64,000 bases of DNA from NCBI GenBank assembly GCA_937991535.1, contig CALKHN010000109.1, positions 199,263-263,262 of the forward strand, written 5' to 3'. Positions 51,655 to 59,908 of this stretch are shown piece after piece. Both the position numbers and the translations under genes were made by a program. Within the stretch, counting starts at the first letter, position 1. The number at the start of each line of letters is the position of its first letter. The stretch is from an uncultured Sphingobacteriales bacterium. GTDB taxonomy: Bacteria; Bacteroidota; Bacteroidia; Chitinophagales; Chitinophagaceae. The notes beneath the pieces are model-generated. The model saw only the letters and a list, made by a program, of their open reading frames with translations. It was not told the DNA's origin and did not search any database.

Positions 51655-52749
51655 TCATCCCTTCATCATACCTATAAATTCATCAAACAAATAGCGGCTG
51701 TCGTGCGGCCCGGGTGTTGATTCGGGGTGATACTGTACAGAAAATGCAGGCTTGTCTTTCAGGCGTATTCCTTCAATGGAATCGTCATTGAGATTAACGT
51801 GCGTAATTTCTACGGCAGACGATTGTCTTACTGCTTCCGGGTCAATACCAAACCCATGATTTTGGGTTGTGATCTCGCTTCGCCCGGTAATAATGTTTTT
51901 TACAGGATGATTCAATCCACGATGGCCATGATGCATTTTAAAAGTAGGTATCCCGTTAGCCATCGCCAGCAACTGGTGCCCAAGACAAATACCAAACATA
52001 GGTTTTCCTTTTTGAAGTATTTCCTTTACGGTTTTAACGCCGTAATCCATTGGTGCAGGATCACCGGGTCCGTTGGATATAAAGTAACCATGCGGGTTAA
52101 AATCTTCTATTTGCTCCAGGGCTGTTTTAGCCGGATATACTCTTACATAGGCCCCCCTCCGGGTAAGACAGTTCAAAATATTCTTCTTCACGCCAAAATC
52201 ATATACCGCCACGCGGATTGCCGAATGCGGATTACCCATTTCATATACCTCCCGGGTAGAAACGACAGAAGCGAGTTCCAGTCCGTTCATAGAGGGTGTT
52301 TCCGCCAACTTATTTCTCAAAACAGCTAAATCCATTGTTTCTGAAGAGATGATACAGTTCATAGCGCCACAGGTACGTATATGCGCTACTAAAGCCCTTG
52401 TATCAACGCCGTGTATAGAAACAACCTGCTGATCTTCGAGATATTGCTGAAGGGAATTGTCTGCCTGCAGGCGGCTGTATCTCTCTTCCAGGTTACGGCC
52501 GATCAATCCTTTTATTTTTACCGAATTGCTTTCTACATCCGCGGCTTTCACCCCATAGTTCCCTACATGCGCGGCATTCATAATAACAACCTGCCCGTAA
52601 TAACTCGGATCGGTAAATACTTCCTGGTAACCGGTCATGCCGGTATTGAAACATATTTCACCGGTAGTGGTACCGATTTTACCAAAAGCTTTCCCGTAAA
52701 AAACATTGCCATCCTCGAGGAGAAGGACTGCTGTAGAAGATTCAGACAT
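51655..52749 (-). CDS. carA: carbamoyl-phosphate synthase small subunit
   Basis: The glutaminase subunit (364 residues) that feeds ammonia to CarB for arginine and pyrimidine synthesis. The N-terminal half has FGKIGTTTGEICFNTGMTGYQ split over the first 45 residues, and ISNGPGDPAP. The class I glutamine amidotransferase half has the nucleophile Cys in MFGICLGHQLLAMA and the His/Glu pair in SVQYHPESTPGPHDS. All catalytic residues are present. A TTG-N19-TTTCTTTG promoter precedes it. In other Bacteroidota carA commonly follows rplQ; here a sulfatase gene lies between them. Confidence 0.96.
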   Translation of the reverse strand: MSESSTAVLLLEDGNVFYGKAFGKIGTTTGEICFNTGMTGYQEVFTDPSYYGQVVIMNAAHVGNYGVKAADVESNSVKIKGLIGRNLEERYSRLQADNSLQQYLEDQQVVSIHGVDTRALVAHIRTCGAMNCIISSETMDLAVLRNKLAETPSMNGLELASVVSTREVYEMGNPHSAIRVAVYDFGVKKNILNCLTRRGAYVRVYPAKTALEQIEDFNPHGYFISNGPGDPAPMDYGVKTVKEILQKGKPMFGICLGHQLLAMANGIPTFKMHHGHRGLNHPVKNIITGRSEITTQNHGFGIDPEAVRQSSAVEITHVNLNDDSIEGIRLKDKPAFSVQYHPESTPGPHDSRYLFDEFIGMMKG

Positions 52750-52766
52750 TCAATAGTAAAATTTTG

Positions 52767-52796
52767 CAAAGAAAAGCAATTTAGGCCGTTTTGCAA
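52767..52796 (-). promoter_or_regulatory. carA: promoter of carA
   Basis: On the minus strand TTG (52794-52796), 19 nt, then TTTCTTTG (52767-52774), a one-mismatch TAnnTTTG. The -7 element lies 18-25 nt before the ATG at 52749. This is the best-spaced -33/-7 pair noticed in the window. Confidence 0.5.
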
Positions 52797-52877
52797 GTGG
52801 CTTTTTGTGCACAGATTATTATCGGGGCTGACCAGAAATACGCTTCCGTCCCAGAGCAATAGGATGGACTAACGCAT

Positions 52878-54332
52878 TCAACTTCCCGATGCTTTTTGCC
52901 CCGGTTTGCGACCCCAGTCCGGAAGATCAATATCCGAATCATCATACTTGTTGCGCATTTCCCGCTTTAGCAGTTTCCGCATCCTGGCAACGCGTTTAGC
53001 CTGCCCGGAATTACCGGCAAGGTTATTTTTCTCCCAGGGATCAGTATTCAGGTTAAACAACTGGGTAGTGGGCACGCCGTTAACATTATACACAATCAAT
53101 TTATACCCGTCGGCAGTTTTGATGCTTCTGCTCCAATGCCCGTAAACATTGTAAATATTTTTTCGTACCACCGCTTTTTGATCTTTCAGCAGAGGTAACA
53201 GACTACTGGCTTCCACAGTTGAGGGTGCACGAATCCCAAGCCAGTCCAGAATAGTGGGTGTAATATCACTAAGGTAAACAAAAGCGTTCGTTTGTTTATT
53301 TACCGGAACAAAGGGTCCTGAAAATATCATCGGCACTCTGATGCTGTGTTCATACAAACTCTGTTTGCCAAGCAATCCGTGTTGCCCAACGGCTAAACCA
53401 TTATCGCCGGCGAAAACAACAAGTGTATTTTTGCTCAGTCCGGTTTTTTCTAAAACGTCTAATATCCGTCCTACCTGTGCGTCCATTTCACTCACCATGG
53501 CATAATACAAGGCCATCTGTTCTTTTACAGCTTCGGTTGTTCTGGGATGCGGGATCAGCATTTCATCACGAACCCTCAAATCGCCGTTGTTAAATGGATG
53601 TTCAGGCAAAAAATTCGGTGGCAGGGTCATTATTTTGGGGTCGTAGTAGCTTGCGAAAGCGGGTGGTGGCGTTCTGGGGTCGTGAGGTGATGTAAAAGCT
53701 ACATAACACAAAAACGGCTTTTCCCTGGCCTGGCTGCTTTCCAAAAACTTAACGGCTGCATTGGCGTATAAAGTTGTACTGAAAGTATCGCTTTTCCAGC
53801 CCCCGTTGGCCGGATACTCCCCTCTGCCGTTATAATGATACACATGCGGATGAAACTGCCCACCATCTTTCTCAAAATGCATACCACCAAAAAAGATATT
53901 ATCGCCAGTGCTAAAAAACCGGTCGTGTGCTAATTTATCGCTGTGCCACTTACCGGTATGAAAGGTGGTGTATCCGCTTTGTCGTAATACTTCAGGCAAA
54001 CTCACCAGGCTGTCCGGAACAAAAGATCCGTCCTGTGGTAACCGGTTGATATAACGGCCGGTAAGCATCATGATCCGGCTGGGGATACACACTGCTCCCT
54101 GGTGCCCGCCCATCACATGCGCCTGTCGAAAACTGAGCCCCTGTGTGACCAGGCGATCGAGGTTGGGGGTTTTAATCTCGCTGTTTCCCCAGGCATGTAT
54201 GGTGTTGTAGCTTTGGTCGTCGCTGTAAATAATCAATACATTCTTTGCCTGCTGAGCTTTCAACGTTCCGGCACTGAATATTACCAGCAATATCCACCAT
54301 ACGATGCCAGTACTATTTGCGCGTATAATCAT
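52878..54332 (-). CDS. exported sulfatase (alkaline-phosphatase superfamily)
   Basis: The 484-residue protein has an N-terminal signal segment (about residues 8-26). The formylglycine signature is GAVCIPSRIMMLTGR: the Cys is the residue converted to formylglycine by the maturation enzyme. Metal ligands are in VLIIYSDDQS near the N-terminus and LVVFAGDNGLAVGQHG later; TGKWHSDK holds the conserved Lys/His. It removes sulfate from a sugar or other ester, and the sequence does not define which. No maturase is visible nearby. The gene sits between rplQ and carA, an unusual insertion into housekeeping surroundings. Confidence 0.92.
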   Translation of the reverse strand: MIIRANSTGIVWWILLVIFSAGTLKAQQAKNVLIIYSDDQSYNTIHAWGNSEIKTPNLDRLVTQGLSFRQAHVMGGHQGAVCIPSRIMMLTGRYINRLPQDGSFVPDSLVSLPEVLRQSGYTTFHTGKWHSDKLAHDRFFSTGDNIFFGGMHFEKDGGQFHPHVYHYNGRGEYPANGGWKSDTFSTTLYANAAVKFLESSQAREKPFLCYVAFTSPHDPRTPPPAFASYYDPKIMTLPPNFLPEHPFNNGDLRVRDEMLIPHPRTTEAVKEQMALYYAMVSEMDAQVGRILDVLEKTGLSKNTLVVFAGDNGLAVGQHGLLGKQSLYEHSIRVPMIFSGPFVPVNKQTNAFVYLSDITPTILDWLGIRAPSTVEASSLLPLLKDQKAVVRKNIYNVYGHWSRSIKTADGYKLIVYNVNGVPTTQLFNLNTDPWEKNNLAGNSGQAKRVARMRKLLKREMRNKYDDSDIDLPDWGRKPGQKASGS

Positions 54333-54406
54333 CTTTATCTTGGCGTTGAATAAAAAAGGCAGACCTTTTGAAAGCCTGCCCTATTTATAGAAATTTTATT
54401 ATGCCA

Positions 54407-54952
54407 TTATTCCGGCTTTGCTTCTTCAGCAGCAGGCGCATTTTCCTCTGGTGTTACCTCAGCAGTTGCGGCTTCTTCTTTAACCTCTTCCTTCGCTTCT
54501 GCTTTCTTTTTGCTTCCACCTGCCCGGCGCGTTCTTTTTGTGGTTGTTGCCGCCTTTTCTGTGCCTTTGGTGTATACCTCGTTGAAATCAACCAGTTCAA
54601 TAAGCGCAGTTTCCGCGTTATCACCAATACGTTTTCCTAATTTAATGATGCGGGTATAACCACCGGGTCTGCCAGCAACTTTAGGGGCAACTACCGTAAA
54701 CAATTCTTTTACGGCTTCTTTATTTTGCAGGTAGCTGTACACCAAACGGTGATTGTGCATGATCTGCTCTTTGGTTTCGTTCTTTTTGGTTTTGGTAATG
54801 AGGGGCTCAATAAAAGTTCTGAGCGCCTTTGCCTTTGCCAGCGTTGTTACGATGCGCTTGTTTGTCAATAATGCATTGGCTAAATTACTCAGCAACGCCT
54901 TTCTGTGCGATGCAGTTCTGCTAAGATTGTTGATCTTGTCTCCGTGACGCAT
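54407..54952 (-). CDS. rplQ: 50S ribosomal protein L17 with a long acidic/Ala-rich tail
   Basis: The first ~125 residues are a canonical L17 (MRHGDKINNLSRTASHRKAL, LTNKRIVTTLAKAKALR, GGYTRIIKLGKRIGDNAETA). The last ~55 residues are a low-complexity Lys/Ala/Glu tail (KKAEAKEEVKEEAATAEV), common in Bacteroidota L17. It is the last gene of the ribosomal operon. A TGA-rich tail lies between rplQ and rpoA, an unusual spacer inside a ribosomal operon. Confidence 0.97.
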   Translation of the reverse strand: MRHGDKINNLSRTASHRKALLSNLANALLTNKRIVTTLAKAKALRTFIEPLITKTKKNETKEQIMHNHRLVYSYLQNKEAVKELFTVVAPKVAGRPGGYTRIIKLGKRIGDNAETALIELVDFNEVYTKGTEKAATTTKRTRRAGGSKKKAEAKEEVKEEAATAEVTPEENAPAAEEAKPE

Positions 54953-55127
54953 AAATCAATTTGAGATTTATGATTTGAGATTTATGATTTTATTCTACTC
55001 AAACCTGGTTATAAATACTAACGATACCGTGTCAAGGATTTATCGTCAGCTCTGTGCCCAAGCAACAGATTATGTTGTGTTATTCTTTCTCTTCTCTCAC
55101 CTTTCACTTTTCTCCTCTCCCCTTCTC
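54953..55127. repeat. low-complexity spacer between rpoA and rplQ
   Basis: After the rpoA stop (minus strand): GAGAAGGGGAGAGGAGAAAAG, TGAAAGGTGAGAGAAGAGAAAG; nearer rplQ, AAATCATAAATCTCAAATCATAAATCTC. The spacer is 175 nt, long for neighbouring ribosomal operon genes. No gene is seen. Confidence 0.6.
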
Positions 55128-56129
55128 TTAAAACTCATCCTTATCCAAACCCAGCTTGCCAAGATCCATTCCAAAATGAAGGCTTCTTTCACCCAATACC
55201 TGTTCAATTTCTGCCAGTGATTTCTGACCGAAGTTGCGGAATTTCATCAGGTCTTCCTGTTCGTACTGCACCAGTTCACTTAAGCTGTTGATTTTAGCAG
55301 CTTTCAAGCAGTTGAATGCACGTACACTCAGGTCCAGGTCTTCCAGGGGTGTTTTCAATACTTTACGCAATTGCAATACCTGTTCATCTACTACATCTTC
55401 TTTCTTATCTTCCTTACTGTCGAAGGTAATGTTTTCATCAGTAATGATCATCAGGTGCTGGATAAGAATGCGTGAAGCCTGCTTTACAGCTTCCTCAGGA
55501 TGGATGGTGCCATCTGTTTGCACATCCATTAACAGCTTTTCATAGTCTGTTCTTTGCTCCACACGGAAATTTTCAATTCCGTATTTCACATTTTTTATGG
55601 GTGTGAAGATAGAATCGGTAGGAATGTATCCAAAAGGAGCATCCTTCACTTTATTATCTTCCGAAGGAACATAACCACGTCCCTTTCCGATCGTAATTTC
55701 AATATTCAGCTTGGAAGAAGGATCCAGCGTGCAAATCAATAACTCAGGGTTCATTACCTGGAAAGATGCGGTAGCTTCTCCTATTGTGGCAGCGGTAAAC
55801 TCACTTTTTCCTTTAATGGAAAGCGTAAGTTTTTCCTGGCTGATATCGGTATCCAGAATTTTTTTAAACCGAACCTGTTTCAGGTTGAGGATAATTTCTG
55901 TAACATCTTCCGTTATTCCTTTTAGTGTAGCAAACTCATGCTCTGCTCCCTCAATAAAAATACCAATGATCGCATACCCTTCTAATGAGTTCAGTAAAAC
56001 CCTGCGAAGTGCATTACCAATGGTAACACCATAACCCGGCTCTAACGGGCGGAATTCAAAAGATGCTTCAAACTCATTCGCTTTTTGAAGAATGATCTTA
56101 TCCGGCTTTTGGAAATTTAAAATGGCCAT
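55128..56129 (-). CDS. rpoA: DNA-directed RNA polymerase subunit alpha
   Basis: The 333-residue subunit has both domains: the N-terminal dimerisation domain (ASFEFRPLEPGYGVTIGNA, LRRVLLNSLEGYAIIGIFIE) and the C-terminal domain after an acidic/Lys linker (TPLEDLDLSVRAFNCLK, IEQVLGERSLHFGMDL). The CTD binds activators such as Crp/Fnr proteins, which is relevant to the operators proposed in the cco locus. Length and start (MAILNFQKPDKIILQ) are typical of Bacteroidota. It lies between rpsD and rplQ. Confidence 0.98.
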   Translation of the reverse strand: MAILNFQKPDKIILQKANEFEASFEFRPLEPGYGVTIGNALRRVLLNSLEGYAIIGIFIEGAEHEFATLKGITEDVTEIILNLKQVRFKKILDTDISQEKLTLSIKGKSEFTAATIGEATASFQVMNPELLICTLDPSSKLNIEITIGKGRGYVPSEDNKVKDAPFGYIPTDSIFTPIKNVKYGIENFRVEQRTDYEKLLMDVQTDGTIHPEEAVKQASRILIQHLMIITDENITFDSKEDKKEDVVDEQVLQLRKVLKTPLEDLDLSVRAFNCLKAAKINSLSELVQYEQEDLMKFRNFGQKSLAEIEQVLGERSLHFGMDLGKLGLDKDEF

Positions 56130-56239
56130 ATTTAAATTTCAATTTTAAGTTTTTGATACCTTGTTCGTTTGATAGATTTCCGGTACCTGTTTAATAATGG
56201 AATCAACTCTTTTATACCTCTCAGCAGAGAGTGATATTA

Positions 56240-56845
56240 TTATTTGGAATACAACTCCACGATAAGTTGTTCCTTAATATTTTCCGGAACACTCTCTCTT
56301 TCGGGATAGGTGATAAAAGTTCCTGTTAACTCGGCTTCGTTCCAGTCTAACCAGTTGAACTTTGGATTTTTGCCACGCACCTGGCTGGTCACCGAAGTAT
56401 TCGTCCGGCTTTTATCTTTAAGACTTACCACATCCCCGGCTTTTAACCTGTAAGACGGTATATTAACCACATCGCCATTTACCGTTACATGTTTATGCGC
56501 CACCAGTTGCCTTGCAGCCGGACGGGATGGAGCAACACCCAGGCGGAATATCGTATTATCCAGGCGGGATTCAAGCAATTTAATAAGATTTTCGCCGGTA
56601 ACGCCACCTAAGCGGGACGCTTCTTCAAATGTTTTACGAAACTGACGCTCCAGCAAGCCATATGTATATTTGGCTTTTTGCTTTTCTTTTAACTGAAGCG
56701 CATATTCCCCGGGCGCTTTACGCTTTTTGGAATTGCCATGCTGACCTGGAGGAAAACTGTTCTTGGTAAGATATTTACCATTGCCAAGGATCGGTTCACC
56801 AAAAATCCGGGAGATCCTTGTTTTTGGGCCTGTGTAACGTGCCAT
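56240..56845 (-). CDS. rpsD: 30S ribosomal protein S4
   Basis: This 201-residue primary 16S rRNA-binding protein begins MARYTGPKTRISRIFGEPI as in other Bacteroidota and contains the S4 RNA-binding domain with ESRLDNTIFRLGVAPSRPAA, then QLVAHKHVTVNGDVVNIPSY. It may also autoregulate translation of the operon, as in other bacteria (known for the family, not shown here). It sits in the order rpsM-rpsK-rpsD-rpoA-rplQ. The 110-nt spacer to rpoA and the 133-nt spacer to rpsK hold no gene. Confidence 0.98.
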   Translation of the reverse strand: MARYTGPKTRISRIFGEPILGNGKYLTKNSFPPGQHGNSKKRKAPGEYALQLKEKQKAKYTYGLLERQFRKTFEEASRLGGVTGENLIKLLESRLDNTIFRLGVAPSRPAARQLVAHKHVTVNGDVVNIPSYRLKAGDVVSLKDKSRTNTSVTSQVRGKNPKFNWLDWNEAELTGTFITYPERESVPENIKEQLIVELYSK

Positions 56846-56978
56846 AATTGTTTTACTTTGATTTTTTAATTACGGTGTACGATCATTAAAAATCTAAAAT
56901 CAATCGCAAACCTGTTTATAAATGTGTGATTTCGGATTTGCAAATCAGCAATCATTAAATCAAAAATCAGCAATTTCG

Positions 56979-57383
56979 CTATACTCTTCTTTTCTTGGGA
57001 GGACGACAACCATTGTGAGGCAGGGGTGTAACATCCTTGATCATGTTTACCTCAATGCCACTGTTTGCAATAGCGCGGATAGCGCTTTCACGTCCGGAGC
57101 CGGGGCCTTTTACAAACACATCCACCCTTTTCAAACCTGCTTCGGCAGCTACTCTCGCTGCATCTGAGGCCGCCATTTGCGCGGCATAAGGCGTATTCTT
57201 TTTAGATCCTTTAAAACCCATCTTGCCGGCGCTGCTCCAACTGATCACCTGTCCGGTTTTATTGGTTAAACTAACAATAATATTGTTGAAACTTGCAGTT
57301 ACATGTGCATCGCCGTATGCATCTACTTTTACCACTCTTTTTTTTGCAGCGGCTTTTGCGCTGCTTGCCTGTGCTTTAGCCAT
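56979..57383 (-). CDS. rpsK: 30S ribosomal protein S11
   Basis: This 134-residue protein of the 30S platform has a Lys/Ala-rich N-terminal extension (AKAQASSAKAAAKKRVVKV), then the conserved HVTASFNNIIVSLTNKTGQV, SSAGKMGFKGSKKNTPYAAQ and the C-terminal DVTPLPHNGCRPPKKRRV. Sequence and length are typical. It is cotranscribed with rpsM upstream (88-nt gap) and rpsD downstream. After its stop on the minus strand there is a TTGCTGATTTTTGATTTAATGATTGCTGATTTG word tail in the spacer to rpsD. Confidence 0.98.
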   Translation of the reverse strand: MAKAQASSAKAAAKKRVVKVDAYGDAHVTASFNNIIVSLTNKTGQVISWSSAGKMGFKGSKKNTPYAAQMAASDAARVAAEAGLKRVDVFVKGPGSGRESAIRAIANSGIEVNMIKDVTPLPHNGCRPPKKRRV

Positions 57384-57471
57384 AATACGAGGTAGTCCTT
57401 TAAATAGTTAAAATAAATCTGCGAATGATCCCTCCCCGTGAAGTATACGGATCCGGCAACCATTCTATATA

Positions 57472-57852
57472 TTACTTCTTGGTTGCTTTCTTTTTACCGG
57501 CAACTGTTTTGCGCTTGCCCTTACGTGTACGCGAATTGGTACGGGTGCGCTGTCCGCGAACGGGTAACCCCTTGCGGTGACGCAGGCCACGGTAACAGGC
57601 AATATCCAGCAAACGCTTTATGCTCATTTGCACTTCAGAACGCAATTGTCCCTCTACCTTAAATTCGTTAGTAATGATGTTACGAATGGCATTTAAATCC
57701 TCATCGTTCCACTCATTTACTTTCTTGTCGTAACTTATTTCCGCCTTTTCCAGAATATACCTGGCGGTAGAGCTTCCAATACCGAAAATATAGGTTAACC
57801 CTATTTCTCCTCTTTTGTTCTTAGGTAAATCAACACCGGCAATACGAGCCAT
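57472..57852 (-). CDS. rpsM: 30S ribosomal protein S13
   Basis: This 126-residue 30S head protein makes intersubunit bridges. It shows the conserved MARIAGVDLPKNKRGEIGL start, the helix-two-turn-helix centre LTYIFGIGSSTARYIL, and the C-terminal signature RHRKGLPVRGQRTRTNSRTR followed by a Lys-rich tail (KGKRKTVAGKKKATKK). Length is normal. The spacer to upstream rpmJ carries a 13-bp inverted repeat built from GTTTATAGTTTAT words. Confidence 0.98.
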   Translation of the reverse strand: MARIAGVDLPKNKRGEIGLTYIFGIGSSTARYILEKAEISYDKKVNEWNDEDLNAIRNIITNEFKVEGQLRSEVQMSIKRLLDIACYRGLRHRKGLPVRGQRTRTNSRTRKGKRKTVAGKKKATKK

Positions 57853-57894
57853 ATCTTTAATTTATAGTTTATCGTTTGTTGTTTATAGTTTCCT

Positions 57895-57934
57895 GTTTAT
57901 AGTTTATCGTTTTGTAAAACCATAAACTATAAAC
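57895..57934. repeat. 13-bp inverted repeat between rpmJ and rpsM
   Basis: GTTTATAGTTTAT (57895-57907) pairs perfectly with ATAAACTATAAAC (57922-57934) across 14 nt. Nearby extra copies of GTTTATAG at about 57862 and 57882 make the spacer repetitive. It would form an AT-rich hairpin inside the ribosomal mRNA. Confidence 0.6.
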
Positions 57935-57945
57935 CATAAACATTC

Positions 57946-58062
57946 TTAACCCTGTCTTTGCTTAAAACGGGGGTTTTTCTTGTTGATCACATACAATACT
58001 CCCTTTCTCCTCACGATCTTGCAATCGGTGCTACGTTTTTTTATGGATGCTCTTACTCTCAT
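57946..58062 (-). CDS. rpmJ: 50S ribosomal protein L36
   Basis: The 38-codon gene starts at ATG 58060-58062. It reads MRVRASIKKRSTDCKIVRR, then KGVLYVINKKNPRFKQRQG, the standard Bacteroidota L36. It lies 24 nt after infA and before rpsM. Only one of the classical four zinc ligands of C+ L36 is seen (Cys14), so this is a C- type, with normal length. Confidence 0.97.
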   Translation of the reverse strand: MRVRASIKKRSTDCKIVRRKGVLYVINKKNPRFKQRQG

Positions 58063-58086
58063 TTTATTGAGTTTTACGTATGAATA

Positions 58087-58305
58087 TTATTTATATCTGA
58101 AAATAATTCTCCCCCTGCTCAAATCGTACGGACTCATCTCCACTCCCACCTTATCCCCCGGCAATATACGGATATAATGCATTCTCATTTTTCCCGAAAT
58201 GGTCGCCAGGATCTCATGTCCATTTTCTAATTTTACCTTGAACATTGCATTGGACAAGGCTTCTAAAATGATTCCATCCTGTTTAATAAGTGTTTGTTTT
58301 GCCAT
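58087..58305 (-). CDS. infA: translation initiation factor IF-1
   Basis: This 72-residue OB-fold factor binds the ribosomal A site during initiation. It shows MAKQTLIKQDGIILEALSNA, then FKVKLENGHEILATISGKMR and HYIRILPGDKVGVEMSPYDLS split over the rest, ending GRIIFRYK. Identity and length are certain. In many Bacteroidota secY and map precede infA; here neither is present, and a hypothetical gene lies upstream. A strong promoter-like sequence (58322-58353) suggests that infA starts this shortened operon. Confidence 0.98.
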   Translation of the reverse strand: MAKQTLIKQDGIILEALSNAMFKVKLENGHEILATISGKMRMHYIRILPGDKVGVEMSPYDLSRGRIIFRYK

Positions 58306-58321
58306 ACCGTTTTTGGGTGCG

Positions 58322-58353
58322 CAAAGATACGATTATAATCTTGATTATAACAA
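58322..58353 (-). promoter_or_regulatory. infA: promoter in front of infA
   Basis: On the minus strand a TTG with 21 nt to TATCTTTG (58322-58329), a perfect TAnnTTTG. The spacer contains the self-complementary GATTATAATC next to TTGATTATAAC, a possible operator. The -7 element lies 17-24 nt before the ATG at 58305. The infA-rpmJ-rpsM-rpsK-rpsD-rpoA-rplQ operon probably starts here. Confidence 0.55.
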
Positions 58354-58418
58354 AAAAAGAGAAATTTTCCGGAAAGGAGCTTAATAAATTACAATAAATA
58401 TTACCGCCTGCAGCATTT

Positions 58419-58823
58419 TTAAGGCAACCCAAGATGAATATTCGTCATACTCTGGTAGTGATTTTGAAACTGGTGCACGGATATTTCATTATTGATTTCC
58501 CGATGCTCATCCCGATAGGTGAGCAGCATGCTGTTCTTGTCTTTTTCGGGATAACGTACAATAAAAGGTCCCCTTATATATGCCACTCCATCATTATTGA
58601 AAGCGGGATCAGACGAAAGCGTAAAACCCAGCTTTTCCAAAATATTTGTGGTAAGGGGTACGGGGCTAAGATCGTCAATATCGTACCAAAACTCCTGGTC
58701 ACCATGCGTAATCAAAACCTTTTTTTCCGGACCGTCTACCTGCATCACTTCTCCGGTATTGGTTACATCTTCAAAACGGGCGTTTACGATATCACCTTTT
58801 TTAATTTCGGAAAGTTTGATCAT
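58419..58823 (-). CDS. conserved hypothetical protein of Chitinophagaceae type
   Basis: The 134-residue cytoplasmic protein begins MIKLSEIKKGDIVNARFEDV with a Tudor/SH3-like N-terminal strand pattern (GEVMQVDGPEKKVLITHGDQ). The middle has YDIDDLSPVPLTTNILEKLGF, and the end is EISVHQFQNHYQSMTNI. The LTTNILEKLGF...YDIDDLSPVPL arrangement is familiar from small proteins of this family of bacteria, but no function is known to me. It lies 113 nt upstream of infA on the same strand, before the proposed infA promoter. Confidence 0.8.
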   Translation of the reverse strand: MIKLSEIKKGDIVNARFEDVTNTGEVMQVDGPEKKVLITHGDQEFWYDIDDLSPVPLTTNILEKLGFTLSSDPAFNNDGVAYIRGPFIVRYPEKDKNSMLLTYRDEHREINNEISVHQFQNHYQSMTNIHLGLP

Positions 58824-58859
58824 GGCAAGATTTTTAGTGCAGCCGTAATTTAAAGAAAA

Positions 58860-59104
58860 TTATTGTATATGCCAATGACAGATGAAATTAAATCCGAACC
58901 TGGGAATCTGAAATCCGAAGGAATACAATAGAACCAAAAAACAAACCTTTCCGCCCTGGCAGGTCAAGCCCGAAGACCAAAATTCGAAATCCGATGGAAT
59001 ACAATAGAACCAAAAAACAAACCTGCTGCCTGCCGGTAGGTCCGTTACGGATTTCAAATCAAAAATCTCAAATCTCAAATCAGAAATCCATTTATATTCC
59101 GGCA
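58860..59104. repeat. word-like intergenic region with a 29-bp direct repeat
   Basis: GGAATACAATAGAACCAAAA plus AACAAACCT occurs at 58919-58947 and again at 58995-59023. Between and around lie CCGAAGGAATACAATAG, CGAAATCCGATGG, CCTGGCAGGTC/CCTGCCGGTAGGTCC and AAATCTCAAATCTCAAATCAG. The AGAACCAAAAA word recurs at 37.76, 48.43 and 4.74 kb. No gene is seen in the 281 nt. Confidence 0.65.
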
Positions 59105-59908
59105 TTAGGGCACTACCACTGTCTTGCTTTCCACGGTATGAACGCTAAAGTAACCCAGGGCGCCGCCTTCAATATTGGTTACCGGATTTGCGGGAGAGGC
59201 TGAGTTGTTGTCGCCCGAGGCGCCCTGGTCAAGGCTAAACCAATACTTGAATACGGCAGGCGTTATGCACTGCATATCAACTGTAACCCTGTCGCCGCTT
59301 TTAATTTCATCTTCGTCCTCATCGGGAGCGGTAAATAATGTTATAGTAGATATATTTCCATCGGAATAATCATCATCCCGTATAAATATACTTTTTTCCT
59401 TTATTCCGTTCACATATTGAATAAACCGGTAACTGTTGCCTTTACCTGCCGGGTCGTTGTATTGTACATTTGCCAGTTTTACTGTTTCGCCAAAGAAACT
59501 TTCCTCTTTTACATACAGCGAATCCATCTCAACTTTTACCGGCATGGCAGATGAAGCACTAAAGGTTTGCCCGTTGATGCTTACCTGCAGCGTGTACTTT
59601 TTGCCGGTAGTTGCGGTAAGTGTTTCCGAACGGTATACACCGGTAGTTGTTTCAGGAAGTACGGTGGTATTTCCTGCATCATCTGTTACAGAAACCACTG
59701 CATTGCCTATTCCTTCAAAAATATTATTCTCATCGAAGTTTTTGGTTCTGGATAACCTTACCACGCAGCCACCTTCAATGTCGGTAACAACTCCTTCTAT
59801 TACATATTGCTTTTCTGAGTCTTTTAAGGAAACATCTATCACCTTTTCGCATGATGAAAGGGATAGGCTTATAATAAGACTGAATAATATAATAAGACGC
59901 ATATACAT
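59105..59908 (-). CDS. DUF4249 lipoprotein, partner of the TonB-dependent receptor
   Basis: The 267-residue protein starts with a lipoprotein signal (MRLIILFSLIISLSLSSCEK after a second possible Met) with the lipobox Cys near residue 20. The body has the DUF4249 pattern: YVIEGVVTDIEGGCVVRLSRT and an EMDSLYVKEE-type middle, with beta-rich sequence to the end. DUF4249 lipoproteins commonly follow outer-membrane TonB receptors in Bacteroidota where no SusD is present and probably form a cap or substrate-binding partner. Its start overlaps the receptor stop by 1 nt, so both are expressed together. Confidence 0.87.
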   Translation of the reverse strand: MYMRLIILFSLIISLSLSSCEKVIDVSLKDSEKQYVIEGVVTDIEGGCVVRLSRTKNFDENNIFEGIGNAVVSVTDDAGNTTVLPETTTGVYRSETLTATTGKKYTLQVSINGQTFSASSAMPVKVEMDSLYVKEESFFGETVKLANVQYNDPAGKGNSYRFIQYVNGIKEKSIFIRDDDYSDGNISTITLFTAPDEDEDEIKSGDRVTVDMQCITPAVFKYWFSLDQGASGDNNSASPANPVTNIEGGALGYFSVHTVESKTVVVP

